Shown here in pieces: positions 1 to 6,039 of a stretch of DNA of 8,488 nucleotides; the first letter of the stretch is position 1; each line of letters opens with the position of its first letter. Below the pieces are notes generated by a model. It did not search any database. It worked only from the letters and a program-made list of their open reading frames with translations, and was not told the DNA's origin. Position numbers and translations under genes: made by a program. Origin of the DNA: Tannerella sp. (lineage in GTDB: Bacteria > Bacteroidota > Bacteroidia > Bacteroidales > Tannerellaceae); NCBI GenBank assembly GCA_031283785.1, contig JAITBC010000356.1, positions 1 to 8,488 on the forward strand, given 5' to 3'.

Positions 1-414
1 TCCTATCGGGAAGCCTTGAAGATATACCGTGAATTAGCCGCCTCCAATCCTCAAGTCTACTTGCTTGCTGTGGCTGGGACGCTTAATAATCTGGGAACTT
101 TGCTGATAAATATAAATGACTATCCGCAAGCGGAAACCTCCTTTCGGGAAGCATTGAAGATTCAGCGTGAATTAGCCTCCTCCAATTCGCAGGCCTACCT
201 GCCTGATGTGGCTACAACGCTTAATAGTATGGGGATTTTGCTGATAAATATAAATGATTACCCGAAAGCGGAAGACTCCTTTCGGGAAGCCTTGAAGATT
301 CGGCGTGAATTAGCGACCTCCAACCCCCAAGTATACCTGCCTGATGTAGCTATGACTTTAGCCAATCTTGCTGTTTTTTATTTGCAGAATGTACCCGACA
401 GGGAACAGTCCGTA
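1..414 (+). repeat. 138-bp coding tandem repeat (TPR units)
   Basis: Three direct repeats of 138 bp begin at 1, 139 and 277. All open with TCCTNTCGGGAAGC and contain GTGAATTAGC shortly after. Units 1 and 2 are similar throughout; the third matches for about two thirds of its length and then diverges. The array probably continues upstream of the window. The period is a multiple of three, so gain or loss of a unit would keep the reading frame. Confidence 0.8.
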
Positions 415-519
415 AAGTACGCAAAAGAGGTTCTTTCTTACCGGTCTTCTTTGGAACATTTTCCTGTTGGACGTCGATACATAAAGATCGCTGAAGAAGT
501 GCTGAAACGGTGGGAGTAG
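1..519 (+). CDS. TPR-repeat protein, C-terminal part (5' end outside window)
   Basis: The reading frame is open from base 1 (TCC, Ser), so the gene begins upstream; the TTG at 16 is an internal codon, not the start. The visible 172 residues hold tetratricopeptide units with an exact period of 46 residues (138 bp), beginning at bases 1, 139 and 277. Each starts S-[YF]-REALKI and continues through RELA-SN, a 'YLPDVA-TLN-LG' helix and 'LININDYP-AE'. The third unit decays after 'DVAMTLANLA' into a capping region that ends VLKRWE. This is the kinesin-light-chain-like TPR style common in Bacteroidales, a protein-protein interaction scaffold. The units are similar in DNA as well as in protein (for example, the run from TTGCTGATAAAT is shared by units 1 and 2), which suggests unit duplication. 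No enzymatic domain is visible; an upstream CHAT, NACHT or kinase domain cannot be excluded. The specific role is unknown. Confidence 0.85.
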   Translation, partial: SYREALKIYRELAASNPQVYLLAVAGTLNNLGTLLININDYPQAETSFREALKIQRELASSNSQAYLPDVATTLNSMGILLININDYPKAEDSFREALKIRRELATSNPQVYLPDVAMTLANLAVFYLQNVPDREQSVKYAKEVLSYRSSLEHFPVGRRYIKIAEEVLKRWE

Positions 520-634
520 CATTGCTTCGCTCTTTCGGTCGGTGCATCCCTGTACTGTGTCGGAAGTATCAAAAACACTTTACCGCGAATCATCCTGTTC
601 AGTGTAATTTCCGGTCGCAACGCTACGGCAACCA

Positions 635-825
635 TTCACACTCGGTTGGAAACCTCATGCAGCCTTGCGGCGACCTTTCACACTGTGTTGGGAACCTCCC
701 TGCAGCCTGCAGCGACCTTTCACATTCGATGGGAAAGGTCGCCGTAAGGTTACGACGCCCTTTTACACTCAGTGGGGAACCTTCCTGCAGCCTGCAGCGG
801 CAAATCTCACAGTGTCAGGCGCTGT
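635..825. repeat. Imperfect ~42-bp tandem repeat, about 4.5 copies
   Basis: Units start at 635, 677, 719, 762 and about 806, with spacings of 42, 42, 43 and about 44 bp. Each begins with a variant of TTCACACT, followed in units 1, 2 and 4 by GGAAACCTC or GGGAACCT. Units 2 and 4 share CTGCAGCCTGCAGCG (700-714 and 785-799). Unit 3 is deviant: its middle is replaced by the reverse complement of part of unit 1 (GAAAGGTCGCCG at 733-744 against CGGCGACCTTTC at 668-679). Read in the frame entering from 510, the repeat would give a 14-residue period around 'HSVGNL...C-DLS', but I do not regard this as a proven protein. There are no unique spacers between units, so it is not a CRISPR array. Confidence 0.8.
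712..742. other. Hairpin: 10-bp perfect stem inside the repeat block
   Basis: GCGACCTTTC (712-721) and GAAAGGTCGC (733-742) are perfect reverse complements around an 11-base loop. The same right arm can pair even better with unit 1 (12 bp, 668-679 with 733-744), so two mutually exclusive long-stem structures are possible. No T-tract follows, so a classic intrinsic terminator is unlikely. Confidence 0.55.
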
Positions 826-944
826 CAATGCGATGATGCGCTCAATGCTTCAACGGGGCAGTCGGGAATCAACATCTTAAATTCCGTTATGTTTCGGCGG
901 TTTATTCAGTATACCATACGGCGATAAAAATAAACAGGGTTTAT

Positions 945-975
945 TTTGTATTCCTTCCGGCTTGCATTATCTTTG
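945..975 (+). promoter_or_regulatory. Bacteroidota-type sigma promoter upstream of tdh
   Basis: A -33 element TTTG at 945-948 is followed after 19 bases by TATCTTTG at 968-975, an exact match to the Bacteroidota -7 consensus TAnnTTTG with standard spacing. Transcription would start near 981-983, giving a leader of about 20 bases before the ATG at 1003. The leader is AT-rich (GGTTTAATATAAGTAATTG) with no Shine-Dalgarno sequence, as is usual in this phylum. It probably drives tdh and perhaps the two PAP2 genes behind it. Confidence 0.8.
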
Positions 976-1002
976 CCCCTCGGTTTAATATAAGTAATTG
1001 TA

Positions 1003-1965
1003 ATGAGGAATATATTGGTTATAGGTTCAACCGGACAAATCGGTTCTGAGTTGACAATGGAATTGAGAAAGCAATATTCGGGAAGCCGTGTTGTTGCCGG
1101 ATATATACCCGGGGCGAAACCTCAGGGCGAACTGGCGGAATCGGGTCCCATGGCGATTGTAAATATTACAAATGAACAGCAGATTGCAGAAGCTGTTTCG
1201 CGTTACGGAATTGATACGATATATAATCTTGCCGCTTTATTGTCGGCTGTTGCCGAGGCAAAGCCGTTACTTGCATGGAATATAGGTATCGGGGGTCTTT
1301 TTAACGTGCTTGAGGTGGCGCGTGAGATGCATTGTGCGGTATTCACGCCGAGTTCTATCGGTGCATTCGGGCCGGATGCCCCTAAAAATAAAACTCCCCA
1401 GGATACGCTTCGCAGTCCGCTTACCATGTATGGCGTGACGAAAGTGACGGGCGAACTGTTAAGCGATTATTATTTCCGCCGCTATCAGGTGGATACGCGG
1501 TCAGTACGTTATCCGGGGTTGATATCCTACGTAGCTCCCCCCGGAGGCGGGACGACGGATTATGCGGTTGATATTTTTTATTCCGCCGTTAAGAATGAGA
1601 AGTTTATTTGTCCGATTGCAGCCGGCACGTTCATGGATATGATGTATATGCCCGACGCCGTTAAAGCTGCGATACGGTTGATGGAAGCCGATCCGTCAGG
1701 GTTGAGACACCGTAACGCTTTCAATGTGACGGCGATGAGCTTTGACCCGGAAATCATTTATAACCGGATAAAACAGTACGTCCCGGATTTTGAAATTGAA
1801 TATCGTGTAGATCCGTTGCGTCAGACGATTGCCGATTCGTGGCCTGACTCGCTCGATGATACCTGTGCAAGGGAAGAATGGGGATGGATGCCCGAATATG
1901 ATTTGGATATGATGACAAAGGATATGCTTGAGAAGTTAAGGATTAAATTAAACCGGCGCCGGTAA
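1003..1965 (+). CDS. tdh: L-threonine 3-dehydrogenase, SDR (epimerase-like) type
   Basis: Oxidises L-threonine to 2-amino-3-ketobutyrate with NAD+ in the cytoplasm, the first step of threonine breakdown to glycine and acetyl-CoA. The 320 residues form an extended short-chain dehydrogenase: Rossmann motif GSTGQIG at 8-14, 'NLAALLSAVAE' at 75-85, 'PSSIGAFGP' at 116-124 and the catalytic Y143-x3-K147 in 'YGVTK'. These are followed by the signature 'RYPGLISYVAPPGGGTTDYA' (169-188) and, near the C-terminus, 'IADSWPDSLDD' (276-286) with 'EEWGW'. The last blocks separate the SDR-type threonine dehydrogenases of Cytophaga and Flavobacterium from sugar epimerases. Length is normal for the family. The start at 1003 is the first ATG after the promoter and gives the Rossmann fold a normal N-terminus. 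The usual partner Kbl (glycine C-acetyltransferase) is not in the window. Confidence 0.92.
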   Translation: MRNILVIGSTGQIGSELTMELRKQYSGSRVVAGYIPGAKPQGELAESGPMAIVNITNEQQIAEAVSRYGIDTIYNLAALLSAVAEAKPLLAWNIGIGGLFNVLEVAREMHCAVFTPSSIGAFGPDAPKNKTPQDTLRSPLTMYGVTKVTGELLSDYYFRRYQVDTRSVRYPGLISYVAPPGGGTTDYAVDIFYSAVKNEKFICPIAAGTFMDMMYMPDAVKAAIRLMEADPSGLRHRNAFNVTAMSFDPEIIYNRIKQYVPDFEIEYRVDPLRQTIADSWPDSLDDTCAREEWGWMPEYDLDMMTKDMLEKLRIKLNRRR

Positions 1966-1984
1966 TGGCGGAAACTTTTACCGG
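1952..1984 (+). other. Palindrome and alternative hairpin at the end of tdh
   Basis: ACCGGCGCCGGT at 1952-1963 is a perfect 12-bp palindrome that overlaps the tdh stop codon. CCGGTAA (1959-1965) can alternatively pair with TTACCGG (1978-1984) across 12 bases. The two structures share bases and exclude each other. No T-tract follows, so it may be an mRNA-stability or weak attenuation element between tdh and the first PAP2 gene, or chance. Confidence 0.35.
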
Positions 1985-2013
1985 AATATGGATTTGATAT
2001 TACACGGATAAAA

Positions 2014-2577
2014 ATGGAATGGTTATTGGAACATGAACGGGAGTGGTTCCTGACGGTAAACGGTTCGCATACCTGCTGGCAAAACCGTTTGATGCTTATG
2101 TTCGTAAGCGCCTGGGCATGGTTGCCCATGTATTTGTTCCCGTTATACTTTGTTATAAGAAGACGCAAAGAATGGTTGTCGGTACTGTCGTGTACGATAC
2201 TGGCCGCCGCTACAAGCATCGTCGTGACGGAATTGTTTTTTAAACCGCTATTCAAACGTTTCCGCCCGACGCATCATCCGCTGTTCATGAATGATGTGAC
2301 AACCGTAAATGATTATGTTGCCTCCGGCGATTACGGCTTTATATCCGGACATTCGACAAGCGCATTCGCTTTTGCGGTTATGTCGGCTTTGATCGTAAAA
2401 AATAAATGGTATTCGGCGATCATCTTCATATGGGCGTTTATCATGGTTTATTCCAGGGTATACCTCGGCGTTCATTTTATCTCGGACGTAGTTCCGGGGA
2501 TGATAACAGGATCTTTCATCGGATGGTTTATATATTTACTGTATAAATTTATGCGGTATAAAAAGGAGAAAGTTTAA
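2014..2577 (+). CDS. PAP2-family membrane phosphatase (undecaprenyl-diphosphatase or lipid A phosphatase type)
   Basis: A 187-residue integral membrane protein with all three parts of the PAP2 phosphatase signature: K77-x6-R84-P85 (KPLFKRFRP), S111-G112-H113 (FISGHST; the usual proline before SGH is Ile) and R148-x5-H154-x3-D158 (SRVYLGVHFISD). H113 and H154 would be the nucleophile and its partner histidine. Hydrophobic segments lie around residues 26-48, 56-74, 115-128, 133-147 and 160-177, with basic loops (RRRK at 49-52, tail RYKKEKV) facing the cytoplasm and the active site facing the periplasm. The N-terminus 'EREWFLTVNGSHTCWQN' is typical of Bacteroidota PAP2 proteins annotated as undecaprenyl-diphosphatases, but lipid A 4'-phosphatase LpxF has similar size and motifs, so the substrate is open. 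It starts 48 bases after tdh and lies 21 bases before a second PAP2 gene, so the three are probably co-transcribed. Confidence 0.85.
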   Translation: MEWLLEHEREWFLTVNGSHTCWQNRLMLMFVSAWAWLPMYLFPLYFVIRRRKEWLSVLSCTILAAATSIVVTELFFKPLFKRFRPTHHPLFMNDVTTVNDYVASGDYGFISGHSTSAFAFAVMSALIVKNKWYSAIIFIWAFIMVYSRVYLGVHFISDVVPGMITGSFIGWFIYLLYKFMRYKKEKV

Positions 2578-2598
2578 AACAAAAAAACAGGAATTATT

Positions 2599-3471
2599 AT
2601 GTTTCGTTTCAGTATTATATTTTTTCTTGTATTTTACGGCCAGGATTTGATGAGCCGGGAAGATACGCTGCCTCCTCCTGCGGAGATGACCTCGGACAGG
2701 CCGGTTACATCGGCCGATTATGCCCCCCTTCCTCCGGATGTCCTTCATGGCGTTTCCGGTATGGGAAGAATGGCGGATATTAAATTGCAAACGAAGACGG
2801 GCAAAACAATCTTTAATCGTCATGGCTCAAAATTCATATTGCCGGCGCTGTTTATCGCCTACGGTACGGCTGCGCGCTTCAATCAGCTTCCCATCCGCCG
2901 GTTGGATCATCGTGTCGATCAGGAAATACGCAAGTATGTCAACCGTCAGTATGATATAGACGATTATTTTCAATACGGGATGCCGGTACTGGCATATGGA
3001 CTTGATTTCATTCCCGGTATAGATTCCCGTCATAATCATCGCGACCGGATGCTAATCATGGGCACGTCGCTCGTATTAATGGGAGGCATTGTAGTCACCT
3101 TGAAATCTGCGACGTCCGTAGCCCGTCCGGGTGATGGTAATCACAATTCGTTTCCTTCCGGTCATACGGCGCTCACGATGTTAAGCGCTCACATATTATA
3201 TAAGGAATATAAAGATGTAACGCCGTGGATCGGTATCTGCGGCTATCTGATGGCTACGACGACCGGCGTTTTCAGGATGTTGAATTATGCACACTGGCAA
3301 AGTGACGTAGTGGCCGGCGCCGGCCTCGGACTGTTATGTGCGGAGGTCGGATATATGATACTTCCCGTATGGCATTCCATATTGGGAATGAAAAACGGAG
3401 AATGTCGTTTTATTGCTCTTCCTGCTATCAGTCCACAGAATTACGGCATAGGTTTTGTTTGCCGGTTCTGA
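2599..3471 (+). CDS. PAP2-family phosphatase with N-terminal export signal
   Basis: A 290-residue protein with a complete PAP2 signature in the C-terminal half: K169-x6-R176-P177 (KSATSVARP), P186-S-G-H189-T and R226-x5-H232-x3-D236 (RMLNYAHWQSD). Residues 3-14 (RFSIIFFLVFYG) form a short hydrophobic stretch consistent with a signal peptide. A proline-rich, polar stretch of about 55 residues follows (PPPAEM, PLPPD). Further hydrophobic segments lie near 79-92, 152-168, 209-223 and 237-255, weaker than in a standard polytopic phosphatase. The last residues, GIGFVCRF, end in Phe, reminiscent of outer-membrane barrel ends, although no barrel is evident. Members of this family dephosphorylate lipid phosphates or lipid A on the periplasmic side; the substrate here is unknown. 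It shares little with the preceding PAP2 protein beyond the motifs, so this is not a recent tandem duplication. Confidence 0.82.
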   Translation: MFRFSIIFFLVFYGQDLMSREDTLPPPAEMTSDRPVTSADYAPLPPDVLHGVSGMGRMADIKLQTKTGKTIFNRHGSKFILPALFIAYGTAARFNQLPIRRLDHRVDQEIRKYVNRQYDIDDYFQYGMPVLAYGLDFIPGIDSRHNHRDRMLIMGTSLVLMGGIVVTLKSATSVARPGDGNHNSFPSGHTALTMLSAHILYKEYKDVTPWIGICGYLMATTTGVFRMLNYAHWQSDVVAGAGLGLLCAEVGYMILPVWHSILGMKNGECRFIALPAISPQNYGIGFVCRF

Positions 3472-3515
3472 AAAAATATTTCTTTGCGTAATGGCAGATT
3501 CATCTAAATAATTTG

Positions 3516-3523
3516 TACTTTTG
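3516..3523 (+). promoter_or_regulatory. Candidate -7 element (TACTTTTG) upstream of pdaD
   Basis: TACTTTTG matches the Bacteroidota -7 consensus TAnnTTTG and lies about 48 bases before the ATG of the arginine decarboxylase gene, in a 100-base AT-rich gap after the PAP2 gene. The expected -33 TTTG is weak: only TGG (3492-3494) lies near the right distance, and a good TTTG at 3483-3486 is too far. It would drive the pdaD, ubiA and radical SAM genes. Confidence 0.55.
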
Positions 3524-3571
3524 CAGGCTCAATCAATAACATTACTAACTATAAAATTATTTTATTGAACG

Positions 3572-4117
3572 ATGGTGAAAAGAGTTGGGAACCTGATCCC
3601 GGAAACCTTTTTTATCGCTAAGGGCAGTGGCGATTCCGATCTGGAGAAACATGCCGGTTCTTATCACATGGCGTTGCACGACGCCGGTATAGCAGATTAT
3701 AACATTATGACTTATTCGTCCGTTATTCCCGGCACGGCGCGTCTTGTTACAACGGATGAGGTAGATATGCCTCCGTTTGGTTCCGAACTTAAAACGATAA
3801 TGGCTGTATCACATGGTTATCAGGATGAATTTGTCTCTGCCGGCATTATTTATGCATGGATGTATAAAGATGAGAACTTTGACGAAAAGGTTGGCGGTCT
3901 TGTATGCGAAGTCAGCGGACGATATCGCATAGAAGAGTTGGAAGCCCGCCTTATTCGCGTGATTAATGATTTGCATCAGCGGACATATTCGAAATATTAT
4001 TTAGGTGAAATGAATTTTATCACGGAAGGGATTACGATCGAACGACGTTACGGTACGGCTCTCGCCGCCCTTTGTTTCACGGAGTTCACATTACCCGAAA
4101 TAAAGAAAAGCGTTTAA
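3572..4117 (+). CDS. pdaD: Pyruvoyl-dependent arginine decarboxylase
   Basis: Converts L-arginine to agmatine and CO2 in the cytoplasm, an entry step to putrescine and spermidine. The 181 residues match the family from end to end: the opening 'VGNLIPETFFIAKGSG', the self-cleavage site in 'YSSVIPGTA', 'MAVSHGYQDEFVSAGI' and 'ERRYGTALAALCF'. By analogy with the Methanocaldococcus jannaschii enzyme, the chain should cut itself between S49 and S50, turning S50 into the N-terminal pyruvoyl group of the alpha subunit; residues 1-49 would be the beta subunit. The start at 3572 fits because the conserved region begins within a few residues. No Shine-Dalgarno sequence is present. The gene ends five bases before the ubiA-like gene, so the two are very likely co-transcribed and translationally linked. 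Agmatine deiminase and carbamoylputrescine amidase are not in the window. Confidence 0.9.
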   Translation: MVKRVGNLIPETFFIAKGSGDSDLEKHAGSYHMALHDAGIADYNIMTYSSVIPGTARLVTTDEVDMPPFGSELKTIMAVSHGYQDEFVSAGIIYAWMYKDENFDEKVGGLVCEVSGRYRIEELEARLIRVINDLHQRTYSKYYLGEMNFITEGITIERRYGTALAALCFTEFTLPEIKKSV

Positions 4118-4122
4118 GGGAT

Positions 4123-5112
4123 ATGAATACAATTCGTTTTTGGCTTAATAATGCTCGCACTACGGCTTTACCGCAAAGTGTGTTGCCGGCGATTTTAGCT
4201 GTATGTATGGCGTCGCAGAATGAAGGATTTTCCATTATGATGGGACTTTTAGCTGTCGCCGGCGTGATTGCCGGACATCTGGGGATGAATCTTTTTGATG
4301 ATTATTTTGATTACAAAATTAAGAAGTCGGACTACCGGAATCAGATGCAACATAAGGGTATGCGCGCCCGTATCCTGAAATGTGCATATCTGACATCGGG
4401 CAGGGCGACATTGAAACGGTTACTGACCGTTTGCTTTATCTTAGGAGCAATAGCGCTGTCGATCGGATTTGTTATTTACCTGTACCGGGGCAACGTGATT
4501 TTGTTATTAGCGCTCCTTACCGCACTGCTTGGGCTGTCGTATTCGGGCGCACCGTTACGGTTGTCGTATCATGGTCTTGGAGAGATACTGATAGGAATAA
4601 TGTTCGGGCCGATGCTGATGATCGGCGTCTATTACGCTGCATGCGGCGTTTTTGACCGGTCGGTTCTGTTCGTATCCATTCCCGTTGGATTGTTAGTCGC
4701 CAACATTATATATACGCACTCGATCATGGATTACGAACCGGATCGGGAAATCGGGAAAATGACGTTTGCCGTATTGTTGAAAAACAAAAAACGAATGTTA
4801 TTATGCCTGCTCCTGTTGCTTGCCGCAGTTTTTTGTTTCATCATAAGCGGAGTTATCTGCGGCTATTTATCTCCCTTTTATTTGCTGTCTTTATTGACTT
4901 TACCTATGGCTGTCAACCTGTACCGCCTGATGATTGAATTTGTACGCAATCCGGAACGCAGTTTCTCCCCACGCTTCTGGATGGGGCCGATGAACAATTG
5001 GAAAGGAATACAGGCCGCCGGGATTGACTGGTTTATGATTCGCTGGCTGCTGGCGCGTAACTTATTATCGTTTTTCTGCCTGATAATAATGATTATCAGT
5101 CTTCTCCCGTAA
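4123..5112 (+). CDS. UbiA-superfamily prenyltransferase, MenA-like
   Basis: A 329-residue polytopic membrane protein with both aspartate-rich motifs of UbiA prenyltransferases: 'NLFDDYFDYKIKKSD' at 56-70, which binds prenyl diphosphate through Mg2+, and 'DYEPDREIGKMT' at 203-214. The wording 'DDYFDY' and 'DREIGKMTFAVLL' is closest to MenA (1,4-dihydroxy-2-naphthoate prenyltransferase), and 'LSYSGAPLRLSYHGLGEILIG' (138-158) is the usual middle block. About eight to nine hydrophobic helices can be picked out. The frame extends back to 4072, but the ATG at 4123 is preferred: it clears the pdaD stop and gives a normal MenA-like N-terminus (FWLNNARTTALPQSVLPAIL). The acceptor may not be the menaquinone precursor, because no other men gene is nearby and the neighbour is a radical SAM enzyme. 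A divergent paralogue acting on another aromatic or lipid acceptor is equally possible. Confidence 0.85.
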   Translation: MNTIRFWLNNARTTALPQSVLPAILAVCMASQNEGFSIMMGLLAVAGVIAGHLGMNLFDDYFDYKIKKSDYRNQMQHKGMRARILKCAYLTSGRATLKRLLTVCFILGAIALSIGFVIYLYRGNVILLLALLTALLGLSYSGAPLRLSYHGLGEILIGIMFGPMLMIGVYYAACGVFDRSVLFVSIPVGLLVANIIYTHSIMDYEPDREIGKMTFAVLLKNKKRMLLCLLLLLAAVFCFIISGVICGYLSPFYLLSLLTLPMAVNLYRLMIEFVRNPERSFSPRFWMGPMNNWKGIQAAGIDWFMIRWLLARNLLSFFCLIIMIISLLP

Positions 5113-5130
5113 AATAAAGACGGATGTAAT

Positions 5131-6024
5131 ATGAAATCTTTTTTTTATCTCCCATGGTGGTTTTTTAAAGCCCGTATACTCGGTATCAAGCGTCCGTTGC
5201 AAACCGTTTTGTTTATTTCGGACAAATGCAACCTGACGTGCAAACATTGTTCGGTTTACCGCACGACGAACACAAATGTCAAAAGCTATGGACAAATAAA
5301 AGAAGAATTGGAATATTCGTATAACTTAGGTTCGCGGTTTGTCGATTTCGAAGGAGGAGAGCCTACTTTGTGGCACGACGGGGATAAAAATTTAAACAGC
5401 CTTATACGGCTCTCGAAAGCGACAGGCTTCTACTCCGCAACCATAACAACGAACGCCGTTCAACCGTTTAACGACAGTGAAGCGGATTCTATCTGGGTGA
5501 GCCTGGACGGACTGGGAAAATATCACGACGACATACGTGGAAAAGGCGTATTTGAAAAACTTGTCAAACACGTCGAAGAAGCAAATCATCCGCGCATAAG
5601 TGCGAATATGGTTGTTAACAGTAGAAATTATACATCTGTCGAGGAAACCGTCGAATTTGTAAAAAATAATCCCCACATACGTTCAATCTCACTGAGTTTC
5701 CATAATCCCTATCCGGGAACGGAATCGCTGTTTCTCGACTGGAAGACGCGTTACGAAGTGATAGACCTTATTATCAAAAAGAAAAAGTCCGGATATCCGA
5801 TTATGAATTCCATTTCAGGACTTAAACTGATGAAACATCCCGTATTCAAAAAAGAATGCTGGATAAGTAATTTCATCCTTCCGGACGGGCGGCGGCTGGC
5901 TGAATGTGCCGGGAAAACAGTCGGCATCTGTGATTCATGCGGTTTGTCAATGTCAGGCGAGATGCACAGCGTATTCAGCTTGAAACCCGATACAATCTTC
6001 GCCGGCATGAAACTAAGGATGTGA
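5131..6024 (+). CDS. Radical SAM enzyme, HpnH-like, with extra C-terminal cysteines
   Basis: A cytoplasmic iron-sulfur enzyme of 297 residues. The radical SAM [4Fe-4S] motif is C33-x3-C37-x2-C40 (CNLTCKHC), followed by the SAM-binding 'FEGGEP' (73-78), 'TITTNA' (104-109) and 'VSLDGLGKYHDDIRGKGVF' (123-141). The last block and 'IMNSISGLKLMK' resemble HpnH, which attaches adenosyl to hopanoids, and other lipid-linked members. Four further cysteines (C243, C259, C267, C270; 'ECAGKTVGICDSCG') could bind a second cluster or zinc. The N-terminal 'FFYLPWWFFK' is aromatic and amphipathic and may touch the membrane. The gene follows the ubiA-like gene by 18 bases, so a joint role on an isoprenoid substrate is an inference worth considering. 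The reaction is unknown. The protein is somewhat shorter than HpnH, but its C-terminus looks complete. Confidence 0.85.
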   Translation: MKSFFYLPWWFFKARILGIKRPLQTVLFISDKCNLTCKHCSVYRTTNTNVKSYGQIKEELEYSYNLGSRFVDFEGGEPTLWHDGDKNLNSLIRLSKATGFYSATITTNAVQPFNDSEADSIWVSLDGLGKYHDDIRGKGVFEKLVKHVEEANHPRISANMVVNSRNYTSVEETVEFVKNNPHIRSISLSFHNPYPGTESLFLDWKTRYEVIDLIIKKKKSGYPIMNSISGLKLMKHPVFKKECWISNFILPDGRRLAECAGKTVGICDSCGLSMSGEMHSVFSLKPDTIFAGMKLRM

Positions 6025-6037
6025 AAATGCACATCCT
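6016..6037. terminator. Possible hairpin between convergent genes
   Basis: AGGATGTG (6016-6023) and CACATCCT (6030-6037) form a perfect 8-bp stem with a six-base loop. The arm carries the first two bases of the radical SAM stop codon (6022-6024), and the whole structure sits just before the pbpC stop codon (6040-6042). Position between converging genes suggests a shared termination or 3'-end structure. There is no T-tract on either side, so the call is weak. Confidence 0.35.
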
Positions 6038-6039
6038 GC

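Larger units (their letters stand above)
520..1002. other. Long intergenic region, repeat-bearing, no supported gene
   Basis: This lies between the TPR gene and the threonine dehydrogenase gene. Two overlapping frames stay open across its middle (from a GTG at 510 to 836, and 665 to 880). Both follow from a repeat period near 42 bp, which is divisible by three, and neither encodes a recognisable domain. The first 115 bases show nothing I can interpret. Bases 635 to about 825 hold the tandem repeat listed separately. Bases 880 to 1002 are AT-rich and carry the promoter of the downstream gene. No tRNA or other RNA gene was recognised. Confidence 0.6.

Noticed and set aside
635..825. CRISPR-like array
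   Set aside because: Units of 42 bp follow each other directly without unique spacers, and no cas gene is nearby.
510..836. Open frame of 108 codons across the 42-bp repeats
   Set aside because: It starts at a GTG inside the TPR gene, has no promoter or domain, and the openness is explained by a repeat period divisible by three; a second frame is open too. Kept only as a possibility within the repeat finding.
1821..2255. 144-codon open frame on the - strand across tdh and PAP2
   Set aside because: It is antisense to two well-supported genes and encodes no recognisable motif.
3312..3325. Perfect 14-bp palindrome GGCCGGCGCCGGCC
   Set aside because: It lies within the PAP2 coding sequence, in the codons for a small-residue helix after the catalytic Asp, and is readily explained by Ala/Gly codons.
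4072..4122. Upstream start for the UbiA-like protein inside pdaD
   Set aside because: It is a TTG and would add 17 charged residues absent from MenA-like proteins; the ATG at 4123 lies just after the pdaD stop and gives a typical N-terminus.
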